DNA of 64,000 bases from Angiostrongylus vasorum (lineage: Eukaryota > Nematoda > Chromadorea > Rhabditida > Metastrongylidae). Each line of letters begins with the position of its first letter. Positions within the stretch are counted from its first letter, which is position 1. Where the stretch lies: positions 4,820,072-4,884,071 of the forward strand of contig JADANN010000468.1 in assembly GCA_018806985.1 (NCBI GenBank). The letters are read 5' to 3'. The notes under the pieces are model-generated. The model made no database searches. It saw nothing but the letters and a program-made list of their open reading frames with translations, and had not been told where the DNA came from. This document shows positions 47,901 through 59,900 of the stretch, piece after piece. The position numbers and the translations under genes were made by a program.

Positions 47901-50900
47901 GCCTAGAATTCATGTCATCGATCGATTGACTGTATTCTATCGATTCTGATGCTCATGTAACGGCTAGTTAGCGGCGGTTACTAGCGGTTCGGTTTGTGTA
48001 GAATATTAGCCACGCGGGTCTTTTAGCTGTTGTGTTGATCTACCAGCCTCAAACTTGGGTAATTAAACCTTTAATACACAAATATAACATTAATAACATA
48101 ATAGTAACGATGGAGAAGTAATGGTAGAGGAATGACGTCAGTTAAAGCTATGAGGTGCGAAGGCTAGTAGTGAAGTGAGGCTAACAACGAGATAATGGCA
48201 TTCGAATATTATTATACCATTAATAAGTAGTTAACACAATTACATTAATAGTAATAATGAACAATTACCAAGAAGTAACCGTTGGTTAGCCGTGAGCGAC
48301 GCCGCGTCGCGTCTATCCGCGACCAGCGCGGCGGCTGAGGGAGACAGTGTGCGGGGGGCGGAGAAAGGAGACTGTACTCTGAGACGGGGAGGGAGACAGT
48401 ATGCTGAGGTGGAGAGGGTTACAGACGGGCCGTATTTTCGGCTGAGCTAAGATTTCAACATTATAACGATGAGGTGCATTTTAGTGGATCAATGAGGACA
48501 GTAAGTGATGAGTCATCTACGGAACATAGTCAGGCGGCTGGTCGTCGATAACGCTATGTCAGCAACGTGAAGTTTGAGCATCTATGGGTGCCACCATTGC
48601 CTAAGAGTCAAGGGCCAATATGATAATGGCTGGAAACTGATAAGCCTATAGCGGCTTAACAGAATACACAGCATAAGTTGGCCGCTCAGCGGCCTTGTAC
48701 GCATGGCGTACATTGCGGGAGGAATGGTACATGCCACAGATGGCGTTGCAAACATAACGCATTTGGAAACACCCGCCACTACTGACATTGCACCGTAAAC
48801 AAACTAAGAAACTAGATACAATAATCTTCTGATTACTGAAGGATGAATGTGAATGGATAAGAATGAGTGAGTATGACTGTGAATGAATTGTGGTGATTGA
48901 GAGTGACAATGAATGATGTTGTGAGGAGCGGATTATCCGCGCTACCGATCGGGGGTGAGGTGAGTGATGGTATGTCTCCGCCGTCGAAGGCACCTGGCTT
49001 ATATTGGCTACGAGAGCCGCGTGCGTATGCAACCGCGGACAACCTGGATCGTCGATCCTGGACTGCAGTAGACTGTACCTAACTGCCTGAAATATCAACG
49101 TCATTGGCTTCGTTGTTTCGCAAGGAATTAGTAAACTGTTCCACTGTTACTCCTCCTCCTTCGGATAAGCCATCGTTGGTGTGCTACTGGAGTCAAACCT
49201 GAATCGCTACTGTGCCTGAAACATTGAACATAATAGACCGAGTAGATTATAAAAGTTACATTACGGTGTTTGATGTGCGACTGTGAGGCGGCCATATATG
49301 GACATCAAATGTTATTGTATAGAAAGATAGAGAACTTTCCCAGAGAGAAGTTCTCTATACACCCGCCCGCCTTATTCAGGGGGCCATGACAATTTTGTTA
49401 GCTATTTGAACGCAAGGTTTTTGCACTATGCAAAGGTTTAAGGAGAATCTGAAACATGTAACGCTAAAACGTGAATAAAAAAGAGCATCGAATAATAAGT
49501 GATCTAGCACATCTAACTTAATAATTGGTCGATTTTATCGACACTCCCGCCTCTAGTTTAATGATTTAGCGATGGTGTTCGTGTTCAGAGTCTAGCGGTG
49601 CTTCTTGTAAAGATTGACGTTTCCTTGGTCGTAAGTTATATGGAAATGTCGTCTTGATGGAGTTTTCCTCATTCTTGCGGTCCTCTAATTTGGATTTCTT
49701 ACTTCCTTCGTTATGAGGTATAGGATCATCTAATTCCAATGGTACTAATAGATTGATGGGCCTGCGAATTCTGCGATGCGATGGGAGAACAACCACTGCT
49801 TCGCGTACGACTCCTTCTGAGTTAGTTGGGAGTTCTTCAATTCTTCCTACTTTCCACATGAATCTAGGTTGTATAGGATCGTTGATCAGTACCACAGTAT
49901 CTTTCCTTGGGTAGTTTTTTGAATAATGCTTTTTGTTAGCTTCGTACTGGTGTTTTTCTCGTAGCGATGTCAAATACTGAGTTTTCCACACGTGCCAGAA
50001 CCTATCTGTAAATTTACATGATGACTGTAAGGCTTGTATAGCTTGCTGCTTGGTTTTTAGGAGCGTTTGCTCCTCCGATGAGAGGTACGTGGGGTCACTT
50101 AGATCTTCATCGCGGTTCTCGAATGAACAGGGCACTTTGAATTCATTTTGGGTGAAGTCTATTGGTCTTAGTATTTGTTGATCCTCGGAGTCTACATACA
50201 GTAGCGGCCTGGTATTTAGCAGGGCTTCGATCTCAATTACGATTGTAGATAAGTGCTCGAGTGGAAGTTTTGACGCTCCAATTGTTTTGTACAATGAATG
50301 TTTGACCGACTTGATTAGTCTTTCATAAAATCCTCCTTGCCAAGGGGCGAATGGAGTAATGTGCTTCCACTGAATTTCTCTACTGCTTATTTGGCGTTGG
50401 ACCATTGGATCATTTTGCATTGCTTGTAATCCTTCGTTAACAATCGTTTTTCCCAGAACAAACGTTGAAGCGTTGTCACTAATAATAGATTTCGGAGTCC
50501 CACGTCTTGCAAAAAAAGCGGCGTAACATCATAATAAATGCCGTGGTGGAAAGATCTGACACGATGTCGAGATGAATTAGGCGAGTTGATGAGCATGTGA
50601 TTATGCATCCATAACATTTGTCCTCTGTGTCGTCTGATTTGGCAATGGAAATTGGACCGAAATAGTCTATGCCAACATGCTCAAAAGGACGTGATCGTTG
50701 AACTCTTTGTTTTGGAAGGTCACCTTCTTCGGGATATTTGTAGGGTAGATTGTTGAATTTTTGGCACTGTATGCAGTGTCGGAGATTGCGTGTTACTTGA
50801 GCACGCAGTTTGGGAATCCAGAAGTTTTCGCGTACACGTGCCATGGTGTGTCCTGTTCCTGGGTGACCTTTATTGTGACAGTCTTTAATGATGGCTTGTG

Positions 50901-53900
50901 CGAGCCATGAGTTCTGTATGACTACTAGTGGGTTTCTTGCAGCGCAGTCTAAGTCACTACGTCCAAAGCGTCCAAAGCATCGAAGTAGACCTTCTGTATC
51001 TGTTCTAATATGCAGATGCTTCATGGACTGCAATATAGATGGTGTTATTAATGATAGTTGATGTTGCCTAACCAATATTTTCCCAGCCAGGGTAATCTCT
51101 GGACCGATTATATTGAAGTCACTGTTTAATATTACGCTTTGCAGTAAAGGTGAAAGTTTAATTGGCTTCTTTGCTCGGCGGTTTACTCGATACACGGAAG
51201 TGTTAATGTAGCGAAGAATTAGTGCTATAATTCTTTTTGATATTCGGCAAATGAATACTTTTCCAAAGAACTGAAGAGTCCTTTGTCATAATCCTTGTTT
51301 GGCGCAACAAACTTTATCAGAAGGATTTGCGTTTGTTGAGAGAATTGCGTATCATCTGACTTAATGCCATCATTGGAATGGAATTCTGTGCTCACTTGCG
51401 ATGCCTCTTCATTGAGGGAGAAACTGTTGTGTTTACACTTCCATAGTTCCACGGGTTGGTTAAGAATTGGTGGACCAGTCCACCAAAAATGATTACTTAA
51501 TTGTTGATGGCTTAATCCTCGCGTTGCGCAGTCTGCGGGGTTATCTCGAGATGAGATGTGACAGAAGTTGATTTGGTGTCCGTTTTCTTCTAGGTGTTGA
51601 GTGATCTTCCCTATCTCTATCAGCCTATTAAATATTCTTGTTCCAACGCTATTTAAAGGCCTATGTTTGATCCAATTTAACACGATTTCCGAATCTGAGA
51701 AGATGAAAACGTCGTCTATTCTGACTATTTTCCGTAGCTGCGATAGGACAGCGTTAGTTGTGCGCAGGGCTAATGTTGCTGCATCTAGTTCCATTTTTTG
51801 GAACAGTTGCGCTGGACTTTACCGATGCCAATTTGCCCTTTGCTATGAGTAGATTAACCGCAGTGTCAGAGTGTAGGTATAAGCAAGTGGCTATAGCAAA
51901 GCGTCCCAATCTGAAGCGGAGCAAAATGCCGAACAATTCAGGAAGAACCACTGGTCCTCGATGAAGGAGATCGTTGAGTGACGGACATCCTATGTAGTGA
52001 GCAGACGCGTCATAAACCACTCTAATTTTAGTGTTTTTTATTCGGAGTTAGAATTGCTTGATGGGGAATATAGTGGACTCGAGAGTCTTTCGCTGGTTCT
52101 TCGTTGACTTCTTCTAGAATGTTCGAGCGAAGTTGTTCGGCAAATATATTATTGTATTGTTCCATTAATCTCTGATTATTCTGTAGGGATCTCCAAACAC
52201 TATTTAGTCTACTGAGAGCTATGGCCTTATTGTCAGGCAGTTTAGTAGTGGTTGTCTCCTTCCAGGGGGAGACGTACATAGTACCCGTCATATCGGTGTT
52301 CGATGGTCTGGTTAAATTTCTCCCACACTTGCCGGTCAGTTTGGATCCTTATTTCTTTTTCGGAATTAGAGAATTCTTCAGTTCCAGCAGATTCCAGAGT
52401 GAGATATTTTTCCCAGTTTTTATCGTCCTCGTCCTCCAATTGCCAAAGTGGGTGAGACGTGAAATTGATTGGACTTTCTACTGTAGTATATTCTTTGGCA
52501 CTGATTGTTTCACTGTTTTGTTCTTCAGGTGCTAGATAAGAGCGCTCGTTGGTCTTGCCAGTTATGAGATGGCCTAGGCGAGTTGGTAAGAGATGTAAAC
52601 CAGAAGGAAGTATGATGTGTGGTTGCTGGCCTTTCACTAAGGACCATAGTTGGTCAGAGCCTAATAGTATAGTGGGTTTCACTTCTAGTTCGCTGTTGGT
52701 AAGGTATACTGGAAGGTGACGTTGATGAATAAAGTCTGCATCTTCCTTAGAAATTGGAGGAATAACAAATGGTTTTACTATGTTATCGTGGGTGTATAAC
52801 AGCATGGAGAATGGACGACCTTCGGCGTCCCATGCTTTGAGGGAGACTTTGTTCGACGGCTTTTCTCGTGCTTCCTCGGATCCGAATGTGCATAAGCTTA
52901 GCTTAGTTTCCTCCAGGATAGGAAGATCCATTTCTGCAGCGAATGATGCGTCGACAAAGGAAAGTTCGGCACCCGTGTCCAGCAAAACTGCGACTTTTTG
53001 AAGTGTTCCTGTAGTTGTGTTCACCACTGTAATTTCTCCAGTTGGTAGAAAGGTGGTTCGCTGACTTTTGTAGATGCTGACCTTGAGGCTGAATTTTTTA
53101 GGACATTAGTCTCCTGCAGTGGAGACTGGTCTTGTTGTTGATTGACGTAGTTGATTTTGGACGTCGGCTGGTACGTCCTAGTTCCCCTTGGTGCTAGATC
53201 CCCTGTCCTTAATGCCCTTGTTCTTGTTTGGTTCGCTTTTTCGAACCGTTCTGAAAGCTTGTTTCTTTCGACATTGATTGGAGACAGCATGAAGTGTGGT
53301 GCCGTCCCTGGCATTTGAAGCAAGATGACTTCTTGCAATTAGATGAGTCATGGTATGGGGATGCGCAAATGGCGCACAATTTGTTAGCTCGGAGGTATTG
53401 TGAACGCTCATACGGCGTCTTGTAGATGTTGCAATTGAACGCTTTGTGATCGGCTTTACAATACATGCAGCAGTAGGTGTTTTTGGAGATCCATGATCTA
53501 CTCTTATTCTCCTGCGTGCTGTCAGGAATTGACATTGCTTGGCACTTTGACGTGTACTGCCATACTTTTTCCTCACTGGATATAACTTCCTCTATAAACT
53601 GGAAAAGTTGCTCCATCTGGAAGGGTTTCTCCGTGGCGACGCCATGTTTCTTTTCGATGACTTTCCGCTGTATGTTGTTAGAAAATTTAATCAATATTTT
53701 CTTAAACATACACTGATTGTCCACATTTTCACCTTTTGCTTTTTAGCTGTTTTACTATTAACTGCAAATGTTCAAATAGTTTCCGTTGTTCGTGCACCGT
53801 GGTGGAACGAAGCTGGCAATTGTCAAGTTTGTCCATGAGTGTTATTATGAGTTTTTCCGAGTCTGCATACTTTTTGGTGAGAAATTCAACTGCTTTAGCA

Positions 53901-56900
53901 TAGTTCTCGTTGGTCAGTTGAAACTTCTTCACCGCATCGAGTGCTTCTCCCTTGTAGTGAATTAAGCAAGTAATTGAATTTATATAATTCTGATATGTTC
54001 TGGGAATGTATGTTCGCTCTGAATAACTCCCAGAAATTTTCCCATTCCCAGATGTTACCAGTGAAGGTTGGTATTGGGAGTGTGGGTAGTTGGAGACGTG
54101 TCGCTGTAGCTATAATTTGAGGAACTTCGACTACTTGGATCTCTGTTTGCACCCTTGATGGGGTGTCTGGTTTTCTTAGTGAAGTACTAGCAAACTCAAA
54201 GCTTTTTATACGACTTCTGAGTTTTACTAAGTAGTCTTCTGCTGCCTCAGTTATTTCCTCTGCTTTGCTGCAATGTATTTCACTGCCATCATCACTCTCC
54301 AGTGTTAGATTCTGCTCTGAAGACTTTCTTTCGTACTCGACTAGTGCTTGGTTTAGCTTTGCGATAGCTGCTTCGATGGTGAGAACTCCTTCATTCAGTC
54401 TGTAGATGCTGTCGCATATGAAGGCTTCTGTTATCTCTCCATCACCGGGTGACGTGCTGAGCATTTCCAATTGCTCATCTTTGAGACGCGTTAGTGTGGT
54501 CTCAAGTTTTTTAGTGTAATGCGTAATACGTCGTTTTAGAACTCGCAATGAGCTGGTCATGGCAAATTAAAGCGGAAAATAGGTTTTCGTGGAACTAAAA
54601 TTTGTGAACTCACGAAAGCGGTACCAAGTTGAAGTGGTAGCTGTGAAGTTGAACTGCGACACTTGCTGCTATTAGGTCCTTTCAAGCGACCAATGCACCA
54701 TGTAACGGCTAGTTAGCGGCGGTTACTAGCGGTTCGGTTTGTGTAGAATATTAGCCACGCGGGTCTTTTAGCTGATGTGTTGATCTACCAGCCTCAAACT
54801 TGGGTAATTAAACCTTTAATACACAAATATAACATTAATAACATAATAGTAACGATGGAGAAGTAATGGTAGAGGAATGACGTCAGTTAAAGCTATGAGG
54901 TGCGAAGGCTAGTAGTGAAGTGAGGCTAACAACGAGATAATGGCATTCGAATATTATAATACCATTAATAAGTAATTAACACAATTACATTAATAGTAAT
55001 AATGAACAATTACCAAGAAGTAACCGTTGTTTAGCCGTGAGCGACGCCGCGTCGCGTCTATCCGCGACCAGCGCGGCGGCTGAGGGAGACAGTATGCTGG
55101 GGGCCGAGAAAGGAGACTGTACGCTGAGACGGAGAGGGAGACAGTATGCTGAGGTGGAGAGGGTTACAGACGGGCCGTATTTTCGGCTGAGCTAAGATTT
55201 CAACATTATAACGATGAGGTGCATTTTAGTGGATCAATGAGGACAGTAAGTGATGAGTCATCTACGGAACATAGTCAGGCGGCTGGTCGTCGATAACGCT
55301 ATGTCAGCAACGTGAAGTTTGAGCATCTATGGGTGCCACCATTGCCTAAGAGTCAAGGGCCAATATGATAATGGCTGGAAACTGATAAGCCTATAGCGGC
55401 TTAACAGAATACACAGCATAAGTTGGCCGCTCAGCGGCCTTGTACGCATGGCGTACATTGCGGGAGGAATGGTACATGCCACAGATGGCGTTGCAAACAT
55501 AACGCATTTGGAAACACCCGCCACTACTGACATTGCACCGTAAACAAACTAAGAAACTAGATACAATAATCTTCTGATTACTGAAGGATGAATGTGAATG
55601 GATAAGAATGAGTGAGTATGACTGTGAATGAATTGTGGTGATTGAGAGTGACAATGAATGATGTTGTGAGGAGCGGATTATCCGCGCTACCGATCGGGGT
55701 GAGGTGAGTGATGGTATGTCTCCGCCGTCGAAGGCACCTGGCTTATATTGGCTACGAGAGCCGCGTGCGTATGCAACCGCGGACAACCTGGATCGTCGAT
55801 CCTGGACTGCAGTAGACTGTACCTAACTGCCTGAAATATCAACGTCATTGGCTTCGTTGTTTCGCAAGGAATTAGTAAACTGTTCCACTGTTACTCCTCC
55901 TCCTTCGGATAAGCCATCGTTGGTGTGCTACTGGAGTCAAACCTGAATCGCTACTGTGCCTGAAACATTGAACATAATAGACCGAGTAGATTATAAAAGT
56001 TACATTACGGTGTTTGATGTGCGACTGTGAGGCGGCCATATATGGACATCAAATGTTATTGTATAGAAAGATAGAGAACTTTCCCAGAGAGAAGTTCTCT
56101 ATAGCTCATTCGTAATTGTACGATTTCATAGACATCGTTTATGAAGAGTATAAAAAACATTAGCGATTAGAAGAAAACCTTATCTTTCACTAGGTCTGTT
56201 TAGATTCTTTGAATTTTCTCTTCAGATGCCTTGAATTAGTTGATGTACGACGATTGAAGTTACAACAGTTCACTCAACTCTTCACCTGCGAAAATGATGC
56301 TCAACAGGTCTTGTTATTTTTAGCTCACGATTTAGAAATGAGTATATTTTAAGCCAAAATTTTGAATTGTCTTCAGATTTTAAGCGGTTATCTTTGTTTA
56401 TGGGCCAATTCATGTTTCTTTTCCGAAATAGGGATTTTTTGAGGCTATGGAGGATCGATTTTAAAGCTTTCTTAGGATGGATGACAGCACAGTCATTCGA
56501 ATCCACTTATTTTTTGTGTTTTATGTATTAACAGTGACATACTAGTCAATGGTTACCTACGTCATCATGGGTAGATGATATTCCTGTGTGTTAAGCAGTA
56601 ACGTACGCGACAGTTTCATCTCCACCCAGATCACTTCAGGTGACGAAGAGCTCGACATGGAGGCGTTTTAGGATTACTTTCCTCACTTGTCTGTTGAGTT
56701 CAGCTTCATGGCTAGAAGCGAGGTGGTCAATACAATATTTATTCGACAGTGCATTTCTGCGGATATTGCCTTGTTTGGAGCCTGGAAAGGGACGCATTGG
56801 AATGTCTCATTTACAGAACCACGTACATTCACTACTCCAAAAGAAAAAGCTGAAAAATCCAAATGTCAACTTTATTAGAATCAACTTTTTTAAGCAGTCT

Positions 56901-59900
56901 ATTGATGTGCTTCGCTTAATGAGGTGGTGCCTGTAGCGCAGTAGTTAAGAGATACCCTGCAATACACATGAGATCGATCCCACACATAAGGCTCACCAAG
57001 CCTTCCATCCACCAGGACCGGCAAATTTGTATCAGACCCTATGTCGGAGGATAGGAGAGTCATAATTTAGGTCATATATGCATGCAGTCATCTCTAGCGA
57101 TGCTTGATTAAGTCGAATGCATGGTACATCTCTCAAGGATTTATCAAAGTCGAGATCTTTATCGTTCCTCTTATTGATGTACACCAGCCACGTGCAGTTC
57201 ATATTGGTGAGAAATGTGCTTGTCTTGAATCAAAAAATCTGCCTGAAGGATGAGACGTGGTCGTGCATGAGCAAACATCGTCCTGTTGATAGCATTCCAT
57301 GTACGGAATAATCAAGCTTCCCATGCCTCGGATGTCGCCCGGTTTAGCTGCCATCTTATCTAAGAAAGACTAAGAGAGGTGACTTGACAAGTCAGTCGGC
57401 TTCTGTTTAAACCCGAAAATTTCAGTTAAGAATAAGCTTAAGCTGAAAATGGGCCACATCCTGAAGGAAGGCTTTGCGCAACATGGCTGACCAGCTTTGG
57501 TCTACAACTATCGGTGAACGATTGTGTTGACGAACCCTACTGATAGACAGGGTTTTGGCTGGATTCTGTGAAGAAACTCCTAGCAAGCCAATGATGAAAA
57601 ATGCCTTAATTGAAAAATATATTGGAGGGCTAGGTGACTTCAGTTACTCAGATATGATTGTAATATAACAGAGATAAAGAGACTACTCGTAATAGAGGTT
57701 TATGTATATAATGATGATTATATCAACAACTGCAAGCCAAGTAGGCAAAAAAAATTAGTATTTGTTAAATGGAGAGCAGAATGAACGTTGAACAGATACT
57801 TTAAGGCTATAAAATGGCTTGAAGAACTTCACGAAACGTTGTTGAAAGACTACAATCAAATGGGTGGCGCTGATGATGATCTACGCTGCCTGAGGGAGGA
57901 TCGTATGAAACTGGAAGAGACCGGTCGAGTGAGTTACCAAGACTAGTTATATTACAGATTACAGATGGACTTTTTAGCGCAGCGCAGTGAAGCGCTGCTT
58001 ATACCAACACTCTGTGTGGTTCAATGCCACTGAATCTGTGAGAAACCAAGGGACGGTCGTGTATTTGTCATTCTTGGTCGTTATTTCGGGAGATTTGGCA
58101 CTTCTTTAGGACACATGCGATTTGTCGTTGATCCATCTGTTTTGATTATCACCAAAGTTAAGCGCGTTAGCTTCGTCTGATTTGTACGCTTTCGTTCTTC
58201 TATAACAGTAACAGCTGTTAAAGTATTTTTGTTGCAGAGCACATACGAATATGGAAGGCAACTATGTCAAGTAGCTTTAGTCCTGCGCAGGTCGCTAAGG
58301 ATTGATGCAAGGAGTCAGGTCTGTGATTAGGAAAATATCGGATACCATTTGTATTACTTAGGCAATAGCAAAACCAATTTTCGATCGTTATCGATTCATT
58401 TCATTATTGATTTTATATTATTGTTACTATGATATTATCATTATTCGATAGTAATTCATGTAAATTTGATAATCACATGGAAATTAAGACCATTGCAAGC
58501 AAAAAATTAAGCTACAAATGCCTATGAGTTATCAAGAGCGTCAAAGCATAGAGATTTTGCACGCGGGCTTTGCAGGTAGGCAAAGTAAGGAAGCTAATTG
58601 ACAGCGAATGTTTAGCCAGAAAACGGCTGCGACACTTTGGTTTAAGCGTGTTTTCGTAGTTCCTGTGAAAAGTGGGCTCCACGAAGGGGATTCTTAAGGT
58701 CGAGAAGACTCTGGTGGAAAAAATTGTTCTGGCAACAATATTACTAGATAGGAATAATATTCGAACTGGTCGTAGTTATTAAGTGGGCCATCTAAAGCGA
58801 AGGACTTGCTGCTAGTTAAACTTTGGCCTCACGTAGAGAAATTGTTTCTGTGGAGCAATAAAAAGTTGCGAGAACATTACAAACTCTTTTGTTACATTTT
58901 TTACATTTCACATCATTTTATCACATTTTTTAGAATTCATAGCCTTCTTTCGCCAATACCATTATATGACCGATATACGGTAGAAGGGTTGCACCCAACA
59001 ACAACAACGATATCCAGCACTGATCTCAGTGATTAGCATTGAAAATGAAGTAATAGACGGATTATTCCATTAGAATGCAGGAGCAGGGCAGTAAAAAATC
59101 ATTTCCTTTGCTATCGTTTTCTTTTGCTGCTTTCCCATATTGATAGTCTACTTCGGACATGACTTCCTCAACTTCCATTTCATAATCGATGAACTGTTTA
59201 AATTTGTCGATAGAACTTGTTGAGGCTACGTATACCTCCACTCTTTTGACAGATGGTCCACCAAGACGACATGCGCACATCTCACTGGTGTTCAGTCGCG
59301 GCTTTATTCTCTATCTTTCTTTTGCTCCTTTTATTATTTCACCGGCCCCGTCTATGTTTCTTTTCAAAAGCATGTTTTCTTGACTTTCAAGGAAAGCATA
59401 GCTTTTTAAAAGTCTGAATTCCGTAGTCTAGTTCGACGTTTTGTACGCCGGTTACCTTCTGAAAGATGTCGTACAAGGAGTGTTTTGTACAATTTCTGAC
59501 TTTTCTCAACTCTTAACTTGCGTGTAAGTTGCACGAAAGAGGGCTGGAAAAAAAACGCTTAGTTAAAGCGATGATTTCTGAGCTCTGGGCCCGCTAGATC
59601 TGGTGGCCACATGTGGTCAGAGAACACAGAATATGGTCGGTGCTGCTCTTTTCTTTCTGCACTATTTTTCCCTCATGTCGCTTTCCTTGCTCACTTCTAA
59701 TTTATACGCAGTTTTTTAACGACGTGGTGTATCTTCGTCGGATTGCTTTTCCTATTAGGTTGGTATGGTTGTTAAGGTAGCTGAAGGTAGCTGGAAGTGG
59801 TTTTGTCTTTGTTTGGATACTCAGAGGAATTTTAGCCATCATCGAGATTGCTAACGTCTTCAGAAAAAAAAGCAGCAGACTTTTTTTATATCCACGAGAA

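Larger units (their letters stand above)
47956..56103 (-). mobile_element. BEL/Pao LTR retrotransposon in a SESTD1-like intron
   Basis: 8,148 bp, flanked by the exact 5-bp duplication GCTCA (47,951-47,955 and 56,104-56,108). Two LTRs of 1,404 and 1,403 bp differ at about ten positions by eye (near 0.7%), so the insertion is young. The interior encodes, on the minus strand in BEL order, Gag with zinc knuckles, aspartic protease, RT (catalytic part missing), RNase H and integrase. It lies antisense to the host gene and lengthens the intron by 8 kb. No envelope gene is seen. Confidence 0.95.

Noticed and set aside
48582..49104. Minus-strand frames inside the LTRs, repeated at 55,327-55,786
   Set aside because: They lie within LTR sequence and have no BEL protein similarity; the two copies exist only because the LTR is duplicated.
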